Source of the DNA: Bailinhaonella thermotolerans
GTDB taxonomy: Bacteria; Actinomycetota; Actinomycetes; Streptosporangiales; Streptosporangiaceae
Reading direction: 5' to 3'
Assembly: GCF_003594875.1 (NCBI RefSeq)
Contig: NZ_QZEY01000001.1
Span: 868,001-932,000 of the forward strand
Length of the DNA stretch: 64,000 nucleotides
In this document: positions 8,524 through 17,497 of the stretch, in pieces
How the letters are laid out: every line of letters starts with the position of its first letter
Position numbering within the stretch: the first letter of the stretch is position 1
Made by a program: the position numbers and the translations under genes
Notes under the pieces: model-generated
Database searches by the model: none
What the model was told of the DNA's origin: nothing
What the model saw: only the letters and a program-made list of their open reading frames with translations

Positions 8524-8552
8524 GCGGCCCCATCGCGTATGAGGAGTCGACA

Positions 8553-9593
8553 ATGTCCAGATCCAGGCGCCTCCCCCACCTGCTCGCCCTCTTCGCGACC
8601 GCCGTCCTGGCGCTCGCCGCCTGCGGCTCCGGCGGACCGGCGGCCGGCGGAGGGGAGCAGAAGGGCGGCAAGCTCGTCGTCTACGGCGCCCTGCACGAGA
8701 ACGAGATGGCCCGCCTCCTCAAGGCGTTCGAGGAGCGCAGCGGCATCAAGACCGAGTTCGTACGGCTCAGCGCCGGCGAGATCGTCGCCCGGGTCCAGGC
8801 CGAGAAGGCCAAGCCCACCGGCGACGTCGTCCTCGGCGGCCCGAGCGAGAACCACCAGGCGCTCGCCCTCGGCGGGATGCTCCAGCCCTACGACTCCCCC
8901 GTCGCCAAGGACTACGACAAGCGCTTCTACGACCCCGGGCACGCCTGGCACGGCTTCTACGTCGGCGCGCTGGCCCTGGCCGTCAACACCGAGCGGTGGA
9001 AGGAGGAGATGAAGGGCCGCCCCATCCCCAAGACCTGGGACGAACTGCTCGACCCGGCGCTGAAGGACAAGCTCGTCGTCGCCCGCCCCGACTCCTCGGG
9101 CACCGCCTACAACTTCGTGGCCACCCAGATCTTCCGCCTCGGCGAGGCCCAGGCCTGGGACTTCATCAAGAAGTTCGACACCACCGTCGCCCACTACACC
9201 GACAGCGGCGCCGCACCCGCCCGCATGGCCGGCGCCGGGGAGTACCCGCTGGCCATCGCCTTCGGCCACGACATCCTCAAGCCCATCGAGGCCGGCTACC
9301 CGCTGGAGATCGTCTTCCCCCAGGACACCGGCTTCGAGGTCGGCGCCGTCTCCATCGTCAAGGGCGGCCCCAACACCGAGTCCGCCAAGAAGTTCGTCGA
9401 CTGGATGCTCGGCCGCGAGGCCGGCCAGCTCCACACCGACCTGAGCAAGCGCGTCTCCATCCGCAAGGACGTGGCCGTCCCCGACGGCGCGGTGCCCCTC
9501 GACCAGCTCAAACTCGTCGACTTCGACGTCCAGTGGGCCGCGCAGAACCGCGACAAGGTCCTGCGCGCCTGGGGCGAGCGCGTGGGCGGGTGA
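8553..9593 (+). CDS. ABC transporter substrate-binding lipoprotein (Afu/Fbp/aminoethylphosphonate type)
   Basis: A 346-residue extracellular binding protein with a lipoprotein signal (LALAACGSGG; lipobox LAAC). The mature part has the type II periplasmic-binding fold of the iron(III)/organophosphate cluster: LVVYGALHENEMARLLKAF near the start, DVVLGGPSENHQAL, WKEEMKGRPIPKTWDEL and SAKKFVDWMLG. Members bind Fe3+, sugar phosphates or 2-aminoethylphosphonate. The PhoX gene downstream and the PHO-box-like site upstream favour a phosphorus compound; that is inference. GAGGAG precedes the ATG. The gene ends 4 nt before the permease start. Confidence 0.87.
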   Translation: MSRSRRLPHLLALFATAVLALAACGSGGPAAGGGEQKGGKLVVYGALHENEMARLLKAFEERSGIKTEFVRLSAGEIVARVQAEKAKPTGDVVLGGPSENHQALALGGMLQPYDSPVAKDYDKRFYDPGHAWHGFYVGALALAVNTERWKEEMKGRPIPKTWDELLDPALKDKLVVARPDSSGTAYNFVATQIFRLGEAQAWDFIKKFDTTVAHYTDSGAAPARMAGAGEYPLAIAFGHDILKPIEAGYPLEIVFPQDTGFEVGAVSIVKGGPNTESAKKFVDWMLGREAGQLHTDLSKRVSIRKDVAVPDGAVPLDQLKLVDFDVQWAAQNRDKVLRAWGERVGG

Positions 9594-9597
9594 CGGA

Positions 9598-11274
9598 GTG
9601 ACCGCCGTCGCCCCCCGGCCCCCGCGGGTCCGGCCGGCTCCCCCCGGCCGGGCCTCCCGGGCCGCCCGCAGGCTCGTCCGCGAGCCCGTCACGCTCGCCG
9701 TCACCCTGTTCATCGCGGCCGTCCTGATCGTCTTCGTCCTGTGGCCCACGGTCAACGTCTTCCTGCGGCCCGACGCCGAGCACTGGTCCCGCTTCCTGGG
9801 CAGCGCCCGCATGTGGGACGTCGCCCGCAACACCGCCGTGATGACCCTGCTCTCCACCGTCTCGGCGACCGCCCTGGGCTTCCTGTTCGCCTACGCCCTC
9901 AGCCGCCCCGACATCCCCGGCAAGCCGTTCTTCCGGATCATGTCCGTGCTGCCGCTGGTCTCCCCGCCGTTCGTCATCGGCCTGTCGCTGATCCTGCTCT
10001 TCGGCCGCCGCGGTCTGGTGACGTACGAACTGCTCGGCCTGAACCTGGACGTCTACGGGCTGCCGGGACTGTGGGCCGTGCAGACCATGGCCTACTACCC
10101 CGTCGCCGTGCTCGTGCTCACCGGCGTCCTGCGGCGGCAGAGCCCCGCGCTGGAATGGGCCGGCCGCGACCTCGGGCACGGCTGGTGGGGCATCTTCCGC
10201 ACCGTCACCCTGCCGCTGGCCGTCCCCGGGCTGGCCAGCGCGGGCCTGCTCGTCGGCATGTACGTGCTCGCCGACTTCGGCAACCCCCTGCTCGTGGCCG
10301 GGTCCTACCGGGTGCTCGCCGTCGAGGCCTACCACCAGGTCGTCGGCACCTTCGACCTGGGCATGGCCGCCGTGCTCTGCGTCGCCCTGCTGGTGCCCAC
10401 CGGGCTGTTCTTCTGGCTCCAGCGCGCCTGGCTCGAACGCCGCTCCTACGTCACCGTCACCGGCAAGGAGTCCACCCTGGACCCGGTGCCCACGCCCGCC
10501 CCCGTCCGCGGGACCCTGTTCGGGCTGCTGTGCGTCGTGTCGGGGTTCATGCTCCTGACGTACGCCTCGGTGTTCGCCGGCGCCCTCACCAAGACCTGGG
10601 GCGTGAACTGGACCCTCACGCTCCAGCACTTCGAGTACACCCTGCTGCGGGCCGGGGATCTGACCAACAGCACCCTCTACGCGGTCGTCGCCGGCTTCGC
10701 CTGCGCGGTGTTCGCGGTGCTCGCGGCCTTCTTCATCCAGCGCAGGCCGCTCGTCGGGCGGGGCGCGATGGACATGCTCGCGGTGCTCCCCGGCGCGCTC
10801 CCCGGCACCATGATCGGCATCGCCTGGCTGATCACCTTCCACACCGGGCCGCTGGCGATCACCGGGACCGCGCTGATCGTCGTGCTCATGATGACCGTCC
10901 GCACCCTGCCCGTCGGATACCGCAGCGGCGTCTCGGCCCTCCAGCAGATCGGCCCCTCCCTGGACGAGAGCGCCCAGGACCTCGGCTCGGGCTCGCTGCG
11001 CACCTTCCGCACGGTGATGCTGCCGCTCATGCGCACCGCCTTCACCGCGGCCTTCATCTACGCGTTCGTGAAGTCCATCAACACCCTCAGCGCCGTCATC
11101 TTCCTCGTCTCACCGGGCAGCCAGCTCGCCTCCGTCTCGATCATGGGCCTGGCCGAGCACGGCTACTGGGGCGAGGCGACCGCGCTGGCCGCCGGGCTGA
11201 TGCTGGTGACCTTCGCGGCGCTGGCGCTCTTCCGCCTCCTCACCGGGGGCCGGGTCAAACTGTTCGAACTGTGA
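9598..11274 (+). CDS. Fused two-domain ABC permease (Afu/Fbp/phosphonate type)
   Basis: A 558-residue inner-membrane permease with two BPD_transp_1 domains in one chain and about 12 membrane segments. The EAA loops coupling to the ATPase are visible in both halves: EWAGRDLGHGWWGIFRTVTLP (first) and DESAQDLGSGSLRTFRTVMLP (second). Fused permeases of this size are typical of the AfuB/FbpB and aminoethylphosphonate transporters. It starts with GTG 4 nt after the binding-protein stop, so it is probably translationally coupled. It works with the preceding lipoprotein and the following ATPase. Confidence 0.9.
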   Translation: MTAVAPRPPRVRPAPPGRASRAARRLVREPVTLAVTLFIAAVLIVFVLWPTVNVFLRPDAEHWSRFLGSARMWDVARNTAVMTLLSTVSATALGFLFAYALSRPDIPGKPFFRIMSVLPLVSPPFVIGLSLILLFGRRGLVTYELLGLNLDVYGLPGLWAVQTMAYYPVAVLVLTGVLRRQSPALEWAGRDLGHGWWGIFRTVTLPLAVPGLASAGLLVGMYVLADFGNPLLVAGSYRVLAVEAYHQVVGTFDLGMAAVLCVALLVPTGLFFWLQRAWLERRSYVTVTGKESTLDPVPTPAPVRGTLFGLLCVVSGFMLLTYASVFAGALTKTWGVNWTLTLQHFEYTLLRAGDLTNSTLYAVVAGFACAVFAVLAAFFIQRRPLVGRGAMDMLAVLPGALPGTMIGIAWLITFHTGPLAITGTALIVVLMMTVRTLPVGYRSGVSALQQIGPSLDESAQDLGSGSLRTFRTVMLPLMRTAFTAAFIYAFVKSINTLSAVIFLVSPGSQLASVSIMGLAEHGYWGEATALAAGLMLVTFAALALFRLLTGGRVKLFEL

Positions 11275-11286
11275 GGAGTCTGCCCT

Positions 11287-12429
<1,143 letters not shown>

Positions 12430-12505
12430 CGCCCGCCGTACGGCAGGCCGCCGCCACCACCGCCGACCTCGGGGGACCCACCAACCCATCCGCACAGGAG
12501 ATGCG

Positions 12506-13987
12506 ATGCCCGCACACGACGCACCACGCGGCGACCGGCTCGGCCGGCGCGGATTCCTCGCCGGAGTCGCGGCCACGGCCGGCTTCGGAGCCCTCGACGG
12601 CCTGGTCGCCCGGCAGGCCCACGCCGCCGCAGGCCGTCCCCTGCCCGCCGCCTCCCCCGCGGGCGGCGGATACGGCCCGCTGCGCCCCGTCACCCGCACC
12701 GACCCCGTCACCGGCATGAGCGACACCCTCCTGCTGCCGGAGGGCTTCGACTTCCGCTTCTTCGGCTGCGCCGGGACCCGCATGGACGACGGCGCGATCG
12801 TCCCGCTCGGCCACGACGGCATGGCCGCCTTCCCCGGCCCCCGCCGGACCGTCCGCCTCGTCCGCAACCACGAGGAGGCGACCGGATCCCCCTGGGCCGT
12901 CCCCTCGGGCACCGACCCCGCCCGGCGCTACGACGTCAAGGGCAGCGGCGGGACGAGCACCCTGGAGATCCGCTTCGACGGCGGCGTCCCCGTCCTCTCC
13001 CGGTCCTGGATGTCGATCGCCGGCACGATCAAGAACTGCGCCGGCGGCCCCACCCCCTGGGGCTCCTGGCTCACCTGCGAGGAGACGACCGAGGGCACCT
13101 CGCCGTTCAAGCCGGACTCGGCCGGGCGGCCGTACCGCGGCAACAACGGCTGGACCAAGCCCCACGGATACGTCTTCGAGGTCCCGTCCGCAGGCGAGGG
13201 CCTGACCGACCCCGTGCCGCTGACCGCGATGGGACGCTTCGTCCACGAGGCCATCGCCGTCGACCCCTGGTCCGGCCACATCTACGAGACCGAGGACAGG
13301 GACACCGCCGGCTTCTACCGCTTCACCCCGGCCCGCCGCGGCAAGCCCGCCGAGGGCGGGCGGCTGCAGATGCTCAAGGTCAAGGACCGCCCCGGATACG
13401 ACACCCGCACCGGCCAGCGGCCCGGCCGGCCCCTGGCGTGCACCTGGGTGGACATCGCCGACCCCGACCCGGCGGGCGCCGAGTCCGACTCGCTGGCCGT
13501 CTACAAGCAGGGCGCGGCCCTGGGCGGGGCTACCTTCGCCCGCATCGAGGGCTGCTGGTGGGGCAACGGCGCCGTCTACTTCTGCGCCACCGAGGGCGGC
13601 GACGCCGGCCAGGGCCAGGTCTGGGAGTACCGCCCGCTGGGCCCCTACGGCGTGCTCCGCCTCGTCTTCGAGTCCCCCGGCATGGAGACCCTGAGCTTCC
13701 CCGACAACATCACCGTCACCCCGCGCGGCTCGCTCCTGCTGTGCGAGGACACCGACCTGCGCACGACCTACCACCTGCAGGGCCTCACGCGGGACGGCAC
13801 GCTCTTCCCGTTCTGCTCCCACGAGAACGAGGACGAGTGGTGCGGGGCCACCTTCAGCCCCGACGGGCGCTACCTGTTCGCCAACCTCCAGGGCACCGCC
13901 CGCGGCATCCCCACCGACCCGGCCACCTTCGCCATGCGCGGCCGTACCGTCGCCATCTGGGGTCCCTGGGAACGCGGCCCCCTCTGA
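12506..13987 (+). CDS. phoX: PhoX-family (DUF839) alkaline phosphatase, Tat-exported
   Basis: A 493-residue PhoX-type phosphatase, a Ca/Fe-dependent beta-propeller enzyme that releases phosphate from organic esters outside the membrane. The Tat signal DRLGRRGFLAGVAATAG (twin Arg) is followed by a hydrophobic stretch ending in AHAAA near residue 44. Family blocks include RNHEEATGSPW, GGTSTLEIRF, NCAGGPTPWGSWLTCEET, HGYVFEVP, GRFVHEAI and PDNITVTPRG. AGGAG ends 5 nt before the ATG at 12506. It is the last gene of the transporter cassette, which fits liberation of a phosphate ester followed by uptake. A hairpin at 14019-14051 ends it. Confidence 0.93.
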   Translation: MPAHDAPRGDRLGRRGFLAGVAATAGFGALDGLVARQAHAAAGRPLPAASPAGGGYGPLRPVTRTDPVTGMSDTLLLPEGFDFRFFGCAGTRMDDGAIVPLGHDGMAAFPGPRRTVRLVRNHEEATGSPWAVPSGTDPARRYDVKGSGGTSTLEIRFDGGVPVLSRSWMSIAGTIKNCAGGPTPWGSWLTCEETTEGTSPFKPDSAGRPYRGNNGWTKPHGYVFEVPSAGEGLTDPVPLTAMGRFVHEAIAVDPWSGHIYETEDRDTAGFYRFTPARRGKPAEGGRLQMLKVKDRPGYDTRTGQRPGRPLACTWVDIADPDPAGAESDSLAVYKQGAALGGATFARIEGCWWGNGAVYFCATEGGDAGQGQVWEYRPLGPYGVLRLVFESPGMETLSFPDNITVTPRGSLLLCEDTDLRTTYHLQGLTRDGTLFPFCSHENEDEWCGATFSPDGRYLFANLQGTARGIPTDPATFAMRGRTVAIWGPWERGPL

Positions 13988-14018
13988 CCCGCCCCGGCTC
14001 CGAACCCGCCCTCAGCGG

Positions 14019-14051
14019 CCACGGCCGGCGCGGAACCCGCGCCGGCCGTGG
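14019..14051. terminator. Bidirectional hairpin between phoX and the endonuclease VII-like gene
   Basis: A perfect 14-bp stem CCACGGCCGGCGCG / CGCGCCGGCCGTGG with loop GAACC lies between two convergent genes, so it can serve both. Confidence 0.75.
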
Positions 14052-14089
14052 TCGGGGGACGCGCCCCGGACGGGCGGGCACCCCCCGCG

Positions 14090-15067
14090 TCAGCGCCTGA
14101 CCAGATCCGACTCGTAGGCCCAGTCGTCGTATCGGGGCGCGTGGAACCAGTCCAGCTCGCCCTGGGTCGGCTGGTAGAACTCACCGCGCACATAGGCCGC
14201 GGCGCGGCTGAGGTACTCGGGCCGATCCCGGAACTGGCCGAGCCCGGTGTTGCAGGGCGAACACAGAGCCGCCCGCACCCACCCGGTCGAATGCTCGTGA
14301 TCCACGTGCTCCGGCGGCCGGAGCCCGCAGACGGCGCAGACCCCGCCCTGCCGCTCGATCAGCAGGTCCACGTCCTCCGCCGTCATGCCGTACCGGCCCC
14401 TCAGGTGGTACGTGCGCGTCGGCGCGTGCGCCCCCCGGCGGTACGGCTGCCCGCCAGGCGCGGTGGCGTCACGGCCGCCGAGCAGGTACTCGGCGGCCCG
14501 GGTCAGCCACTCGGGGTCGTCCTTGAAGTGGCCGAGGCCGTTGTTGCAGTTGAAGCAGAGAACACGCCGGACCTCGCCGGTGGCGTGATCGTGGTCGACG
14601 TGGGTGGGGGGAGCGTTGAAGCAGATGGCACAGACCCCCATCTGGTCCCGCACCATCCGCTCCACATCGGCCTCGTCCAGACCGTAACGCCGTTTCAGTT
14701 GATAGTTGCGACCGCCGCCGTATTTCCTCTCTCGCTGTTCCGCCATGATTCGATTATGGCAAGGACGGCAATAGTCGGCCTTACCTGATTTATTGGCGCG
14801 ATTATTTCCAAAGGAATCAAGCGTCTTCGTCTCTTTGCAGGCCGGACAGAATTTGTGTCCGGCAGGCGCATCGACGGGCTCCCGGACGGCCTTCCCCGCG
14901 GCCGCCATGCGCTTCCGATAACTGGCCCTGGAGCGCTTGCGAAAGCACTCCTTGCAGTACCGGGCAAGGCCATCCGGCATCCGCTTGTTCTGCCCGAACG
15001 CGGAGGCGCTTTTCAACTCCCCGCAATCAGGGCAGCGTTTCCCCTCCACCTCCAGAAAATCGGACAT
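14090..15067 (-). CDS. Duplicated endonuclease VII-type HNH/zinc protein next to pup
   Basis: A 325-residue protein with a clear two-fold internal duplication. Two N-terminal zinc-ribbon-like units (CPDC...YCKEC, about 12-42, and CPAC...YCRPC, about 73-104) are followed by two recombination-endonuclease-VII (His-Me finger) domains: one with CAIC, HVDHDHATG and CFNC (about 145-190), the other with CAVC, HVDHEHSTG and CSPC (about 240-285). Putative active-site His/Asp and zinc cysteines are intact in both. It starts 6 nt after the pup stop, so the two are co-transcribed. Related genes next to pup are known in other actinobacteria; their role is unproven. The 5' half is AT-rich: at 14761-14820 only 26 of 60 bases are G or C. 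Confidence 0.85.
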   Translation of the reverse strand: MSDFLEVEGKRCPDCGELKSASAFGQNKRMPDGLARYCKECFRKRSRASYRKRMAAAGKAVREPVDAPAGHKFCPACKETKTLDSFGNNRANKSGKADYCRPCHNRIMAEQRERKYGGGRNYQLKRRYGLDEADVERMVRDQMGVCAICFNAPPTHVDHDHATGEVRRVLCFNCNNGLGHFKDDPEWLTRAAEYLLGGRDATAPGGQPYRRGAHAPTRTYHLRGRYGMTAEDVDLLIERQGGVCAVCGLRPPEHVDHEHSTGWVRAALCSPCNTGLGQFRDRPEYLSRAAAYVRGEFYQPTQGELDWFHAPRYDDWAYESDLVRR

Positions 15068-15073
15068 ATCCTA

Positions 15074-15283
15074 CTATTGGCCGCCTTTCTGGATATACGA
15101 CCTCACGAACTCCTCGGCGTTTTCCTCGAGGACCTCGTCGATCTCATCGAGAATGGCGTCAACGTCGTCGGAGAGTTTCTCCTGGCGTTCCTGGACGTCG
15201 GTGCCGTCCTGGACCTCGGTCTCCTCGACGTCTCGCTCACGACGGCCGGTCTGCTTCTGCCCGCCCGTGTCCTTGGTCGCCAT
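15074..15283 (-). CDS. pup: Prokaryotic ubiquitin-like protein Pup
   Basis: A 69-residue Pup, the protein tag attached to lysines to send proteins to the proteasome. It has a disordered N-terminal half rich in Gln, Lys, Arg and Glu and a central coiled-coil-prone stretch (SDDVDAILDEIDEVLEENAEE) recognised by Arc/Mpa. The C-terminus VRSYIQKGGQ ends in Gln, so the deamidase Dop must convert it to Glu before ligation. GGAGGT lies 8 nt before the ATG. Its transcript continues into the endonuclease VII-like gene. It is about 9.5 kb away from dop, an unusually large distance. Confidence 0.98.
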   Translation of the reverse strand: MATKDTGGQKQTGRRERDVEETEVQDGTDVQERQEKLSDDVDAILDEIDEVLEENAEEFVRSYIQKGGQ

Positions 15284-15441
15284 GTTGACCTACCTCCGCT
15301 CGGGGTCTCCTAACGTCTATCTTCCCCGAAAGCGACCTCCTTGCGCCTCCCCGGCCGCGATCTTTCTGCCCGGAGGGACCTGCGGGCCTCCCGGCTGGGC
15401 AGACTGGGCGCAGGAATTCCGACCGGACCGGAGGTGTCCCC

Positions 15442-16152
15442 ATGACCCCGAACCCGCCCGCGCTGCCCGCGCTGCCCGACGACTGGCGGCGCTGCCTGGC
15501 GGTCGTGGCCCATCCCGACGACCTGGAGTACGGCGCCGCCGCGGCGGTGGCGCGCTGGACCGACGAGGGCCGCGAGGTCGTCTACGTGCTCGCCACCCGG
15601 GGCGAGGCCGGGATCGACACCATGGCGCCGGAGGAGGCGGCCCGCGTGCGCGAGGAGGAGGAACGCGCCGGCGCCGCCCTCGTCGGGGTGAAGGCGGTCG
15701 AGTTCCTGGACCACCACGACGGCGTGATCGAGTACGGCACCGCGCTGCGCCGTGACATCGCGCACGCGATCCGCCGCCACCGGCCGGAGCTGGTGCTCAC
15801 GCTGAACCACCACGACGTGTGGGGCCCGGGGATGTGGAACACCCCGGACCACCGGGCCGTGGGGCGGGCGACGCTGGACGCCGTGGCCGACGCGGGGAAC
15901 CGGTGGATCTTCCCCGACCCCGGCGGCCCCGAGCCCTGGCCGGGCGTACGGCGGGTCGCGGTGTTCGGCTCGCCGTACCCGACCCACTCGGTGGACGTGT
16001 CGGCGACCTTCGAGCGCGGGGTGGCGTCGCTGGCCGCGCACCGCGCCTACCTGGAGGCCCTGGGCGACGCGCCGGCGGAGGAACAGGCCCGCCAGGTGCT
16101 GGAGCAGACGGCCGCGAGCGGCGTGGTCACCTTCGAGGTCTTCGGCGGCTGA
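15442..16152 (+). CDS. PIG-L family deacetylase
   Basis: A 236-residue zinc-dependent N-acetylglucosamine-type deacetylase of the LmbE/PIG-L family. The metal and catalytic motif AHPDDLEYG lies near residue 23, with LATRGEAG, the FLDHHDG block and the third metal ligand in NTPDHRAVG. Members act on GlcNAc-linked small molecules such as mycothiol precursors and conjugates; the substrate here is not determined. GGAGGT at 15430-15435 fixes the ATG. It diverges from pup, with a gap of 158 bp. Confidence 0.9.
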   Translation: MTPNPPALPALPDDWRRCLAVVAHPDDLEYGAAAAVARWTDEGREVVYVLATRGEAGIDTMAPEEAARVREEEERAGAALVGVKAVEFLDHHDGVIEYGTALRRDIAHAIRRHRPELVLTLNHHDVWGPGMWNTPDHRAVGRATLDAVADAGNRWIFPDPGGPEPWPGVRRVAVFGSPYPTHSVDVSATFERGVASLAAHRAYLEALGDAPAEEQARQVLEQTAASGVVTFEVFGG

Positions 16153-16191
16153 GGGGGCCGCTCCCGGGAATCTCCGGGGCGGCCCTTGACT

Positions 16192-16234
16192 TGGATAGCT
16201 CTACTATCCATTAATTGGATAGTAGAGCTATCCA
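16192..16234. promoter_or_regulatory. Nested palindromic operator pair
   Basis: Two 19-bp arms, TGGATAGCTCTACTATCCA and TGGATAGTAGAGCTATCCA, are perfect reverse complements around TTAAT. Each arm is also a dyad in itself (TGGATAG-N5-CTATCCA). The site sits directly before a small membrane-protein gene (start 16257), next to a TTGACT hexamer at 16186-16191. Such repeated dyads are typical of TetR- or PadR-type repressor sites. No regulator gene lies beside it. Confidence 0.8.
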
Positions 16235-16256
16235 TCAATGCGCCCCTGGAGGAACC

Positions 16257-16667
16257 GTGTCCCCCGCGTCCCTGACCACCGCCGGCATCCTGCTGGTCAC
16301 CGTCCCCACCATCGCCTTCGGCGGGGCCACCCTGCTCCGCGCGATCGGCAGCCGCGCCCCCGGCTACCTGGACAACCCCGTGCGCCGCGGCCTGTGGCGC
16401 GCCGGGCACGCCCACGCCGGCGTCCTCGTCCTGTTCTCCCTCGTGGCCATGCTCTACGTGGACCAGGCCGCGCTCCCGGAGGGCGTGCGGACCCTGGCGC
16501 GGGTCCTGATCGTGGCCGCTCCCATCCTCATGCCGCTCGGCTTCTTCCTGTCGGTGGTCCGCCCCTCCGACACCCGCCCCAGCAAGCTGATCTGGCTCAC
16601 CTTCCTCGGCGGGGCGTCCTTCGCGGTCGGCACGCTGATCCTCGGCCTGGGCCTGCTGTTCCGCTGA
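16257..16667 (+). CDS. Four-helix membrane protein of unknown function
   Basis: A 136-residue integral membrane protein with four hydrophobic helices, roughly residues 5-25, 49-65, 75-98 and 110-135. The second helix begins with RAGHAHAGVLVLFS, whose paired histidines could bind a metal or haem; that is speculation. Family not recognised. The GTG at 16257 follows GGAGG (16248-16252). The gene lies immediately behind the nested palindrome at 16192-16234, so it is probably tightly repressed and induced by a ligand. Confidence 0.75.
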   Translation: MSPASLTTAGILLVTVPTIAFGGATLLRAIGSRAPGYLDNPVRRGLWRAGHAHAGVLVLFSLVAMLYVDQAALPEGVRTLARVLIVAAPILMPLGFFLSVVRPSDTRPSKLIWLTFLGGASFAVGTLILGLGLLFR

Positions 16668-16728
16668 CCCCCTTTACAAAGTAGATCACATAGGACATCG
16701 CGACCACGTCTGGAGCGGCACGTCATCT

Positions 16729-16775
16729 AAGCAACCTAGGTTGACTATCTTCAGATTAGTCAACTACGGTTGCTT
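16729..16775 (+). promoter_or_regulatory. Large inverted repeat containing a promoter for a leaderless operon
   Basis: Arms AAGCAACCTAGGTTGACT (16729-16746) and AGTCAACTACGGTTGCTT (16758-16775) match as inverted repeats except at the central bases. TTGACT (16741-16746) and TACGGT (16765-16770), 18 nt apart, form a -35/-10 pair lying inside the two arms. The predicted transcription start falls at about the ATG (16778), so the mRNA would be leaderless. A bound dimer or tetramer would cover the whole promoter. Confidence 0.75.
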
Positions 16776-16777
16776 AC

Positions 16778-17011
16778 ATGCCGGCAGAAGAGCTACCCGT
16801 TCCCCCGGACCCCGCGGACGCGCTGGCCGCGGTCGTGGCCCTGCGGAGACTGGCCGAGAGGCTGGAGGACGCGGCCGTGGAGCAGGCCATGCGCGCGGGC
16901 TGGAGCTGGCCCGACGTCGCCGAGGCGCTCGGCGTCACCCGCCAGGCGGTCCACAAGAAGCACGCCAAGCGGCTCATCGCCGCCGGCGTGACGCTGAGGA
17001 GACGACGTTGA
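16778..17011 (+). CDS. Small helix-turn-helix protein
   Basis: A 77-residue protein. Residues 40-65 (AGWSWPDVAEALGVTRQAVHKKHAKR) form a clear helix-turn-helix. The N-terminal half (LAAVVALRRLAERLEDAAVEQAM) is an amphipathic helix suited to dimerisation. It starts at the ATG 3 nt after the inverted-repeat promoter with no ribosome-binding site, consistent with leaderless translation. Its TGA overlaps the TTG start of the ClpN-type gene. Pairs of such small HTH proteins with Clp N-domain proteins are widespread in actinobacteria. It probably represses or activates its own operon through the repeat at 16729-16775. Confidence 0.85.
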   Translation: MPAEELPVPPDPADALAAVVALRRLAERLEDAAVEQAMRAGWSWPDVAEALGVTRQAVHKKHAKRLIAAGVTLRRRR

Positions 17012-17493
17012 GCGCGATCGACCACTACATCAACACGATCATGGAACAGGGCGCGGCCGAGGCCGGGGAGGACGGGTCGGCGGCGATCGAGGCCCACCAC
17101 CTGCTGCTGGCGATCGCCGCCCACGAGGGCACCGCCCCGCATCGCCTCCTGACCGGGGCGGGACTCGGGCGGCGGGAGATCAGGGACGCCCTGGACCGGG
17201 AGTTCGAGCACAGCCTGGCCGCCGTGGGCGTCTCCCCGTCCTCCTTCCCCCTCCCGGCCCCCGCCCCCGACCCCGGCCGGCGGCCCAAGCCCGGCGCCTC
17301 GGCCGGGCTCGCCCTCGAACGCGCGCTGACCGCCTGCGGGGGTAAGAAGAGGGACCTGCGCCCCGCCCACCTGCTCCTCGGCGTCCTCACCGCCGGGATC
17401 GGCACCGTGCCCCGCGCCCTCGCCCTGGCCGGCGCCGACCGCGCCGCCCTGATCGCCCGCACCCAGGAGTCCCTCGCCGGCGGGGACTGGTGA
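17008..17493 (+). CDS. Clp N-domain (double Clp repeat) protein without ATPase
   Basis: A 161-residue protein made of a Clp amino-terminal domain (two Clp repeats, about 18-60 and 85-155) and nothing else: no Walker motifs and no ClpP-binding loop. Repeat blocks are EAHHLLLAIAAHEGTAPHRLL and RPAHLLLGVLTAGIGTVPRAL. In ClpA/ClpC the domain binds adaptors and substrates; here it may sense a ligand or protein for the partner HTH. The TTG at 17008 overlaps the HTH stop (TTGA), with AGGAG upstream, so translation is coupled. The two repeats are separated by a Pro-rich linker. An ABC exporter follows after 4 nt. Confidence 0.85.
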   Translation: MSAIDHYINTIMEQGAAEAGEDGSAAIEAHHLLLAIAAHEGTAPHRLLTGAGLGRREIRDALDREFEHSLAAVGVSPSSFPLPAPAPDPGRRPKPGASAGLALERALTACGGKKRDLRPAHLLLGVLTAGIGTVPRALALAGADRAALIARTQESLAGGDW

Positions 17494-17497
17494 CCCG

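Larger units (their letters stand above)
8158..8552. other. Divergent regulatory region between SARP gene and phosphate cassette
   Basis: No gene is supported in these 395 bases. The right half is AT-richer than the surroundings. It holds the perfect palindrome ATGTCAGGACAT (8319-8330), a related half-site GACAGGACATATG (8460-8472), a good -35 hexamer TTGACA (8458-8463) without a convincing -10, and a GTTCACC PHO-box-like unit (8502-8508). Confidence 0.6.

Noticed and set aside
14090-15283. Phage remnant because of the endonuclease VII similarity
   Set aside because: The gene is joined to pup, has no other phage gene nearby and is a known type of neighbour of pup in actinobacteria.
16192-16234. 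Inverted repeat as ends of an insertion sequence
   Set aside because: The arms are only 5 nt apart and no transposase gene or target duplication is present; the dyad-in-dyad form fits operators better.
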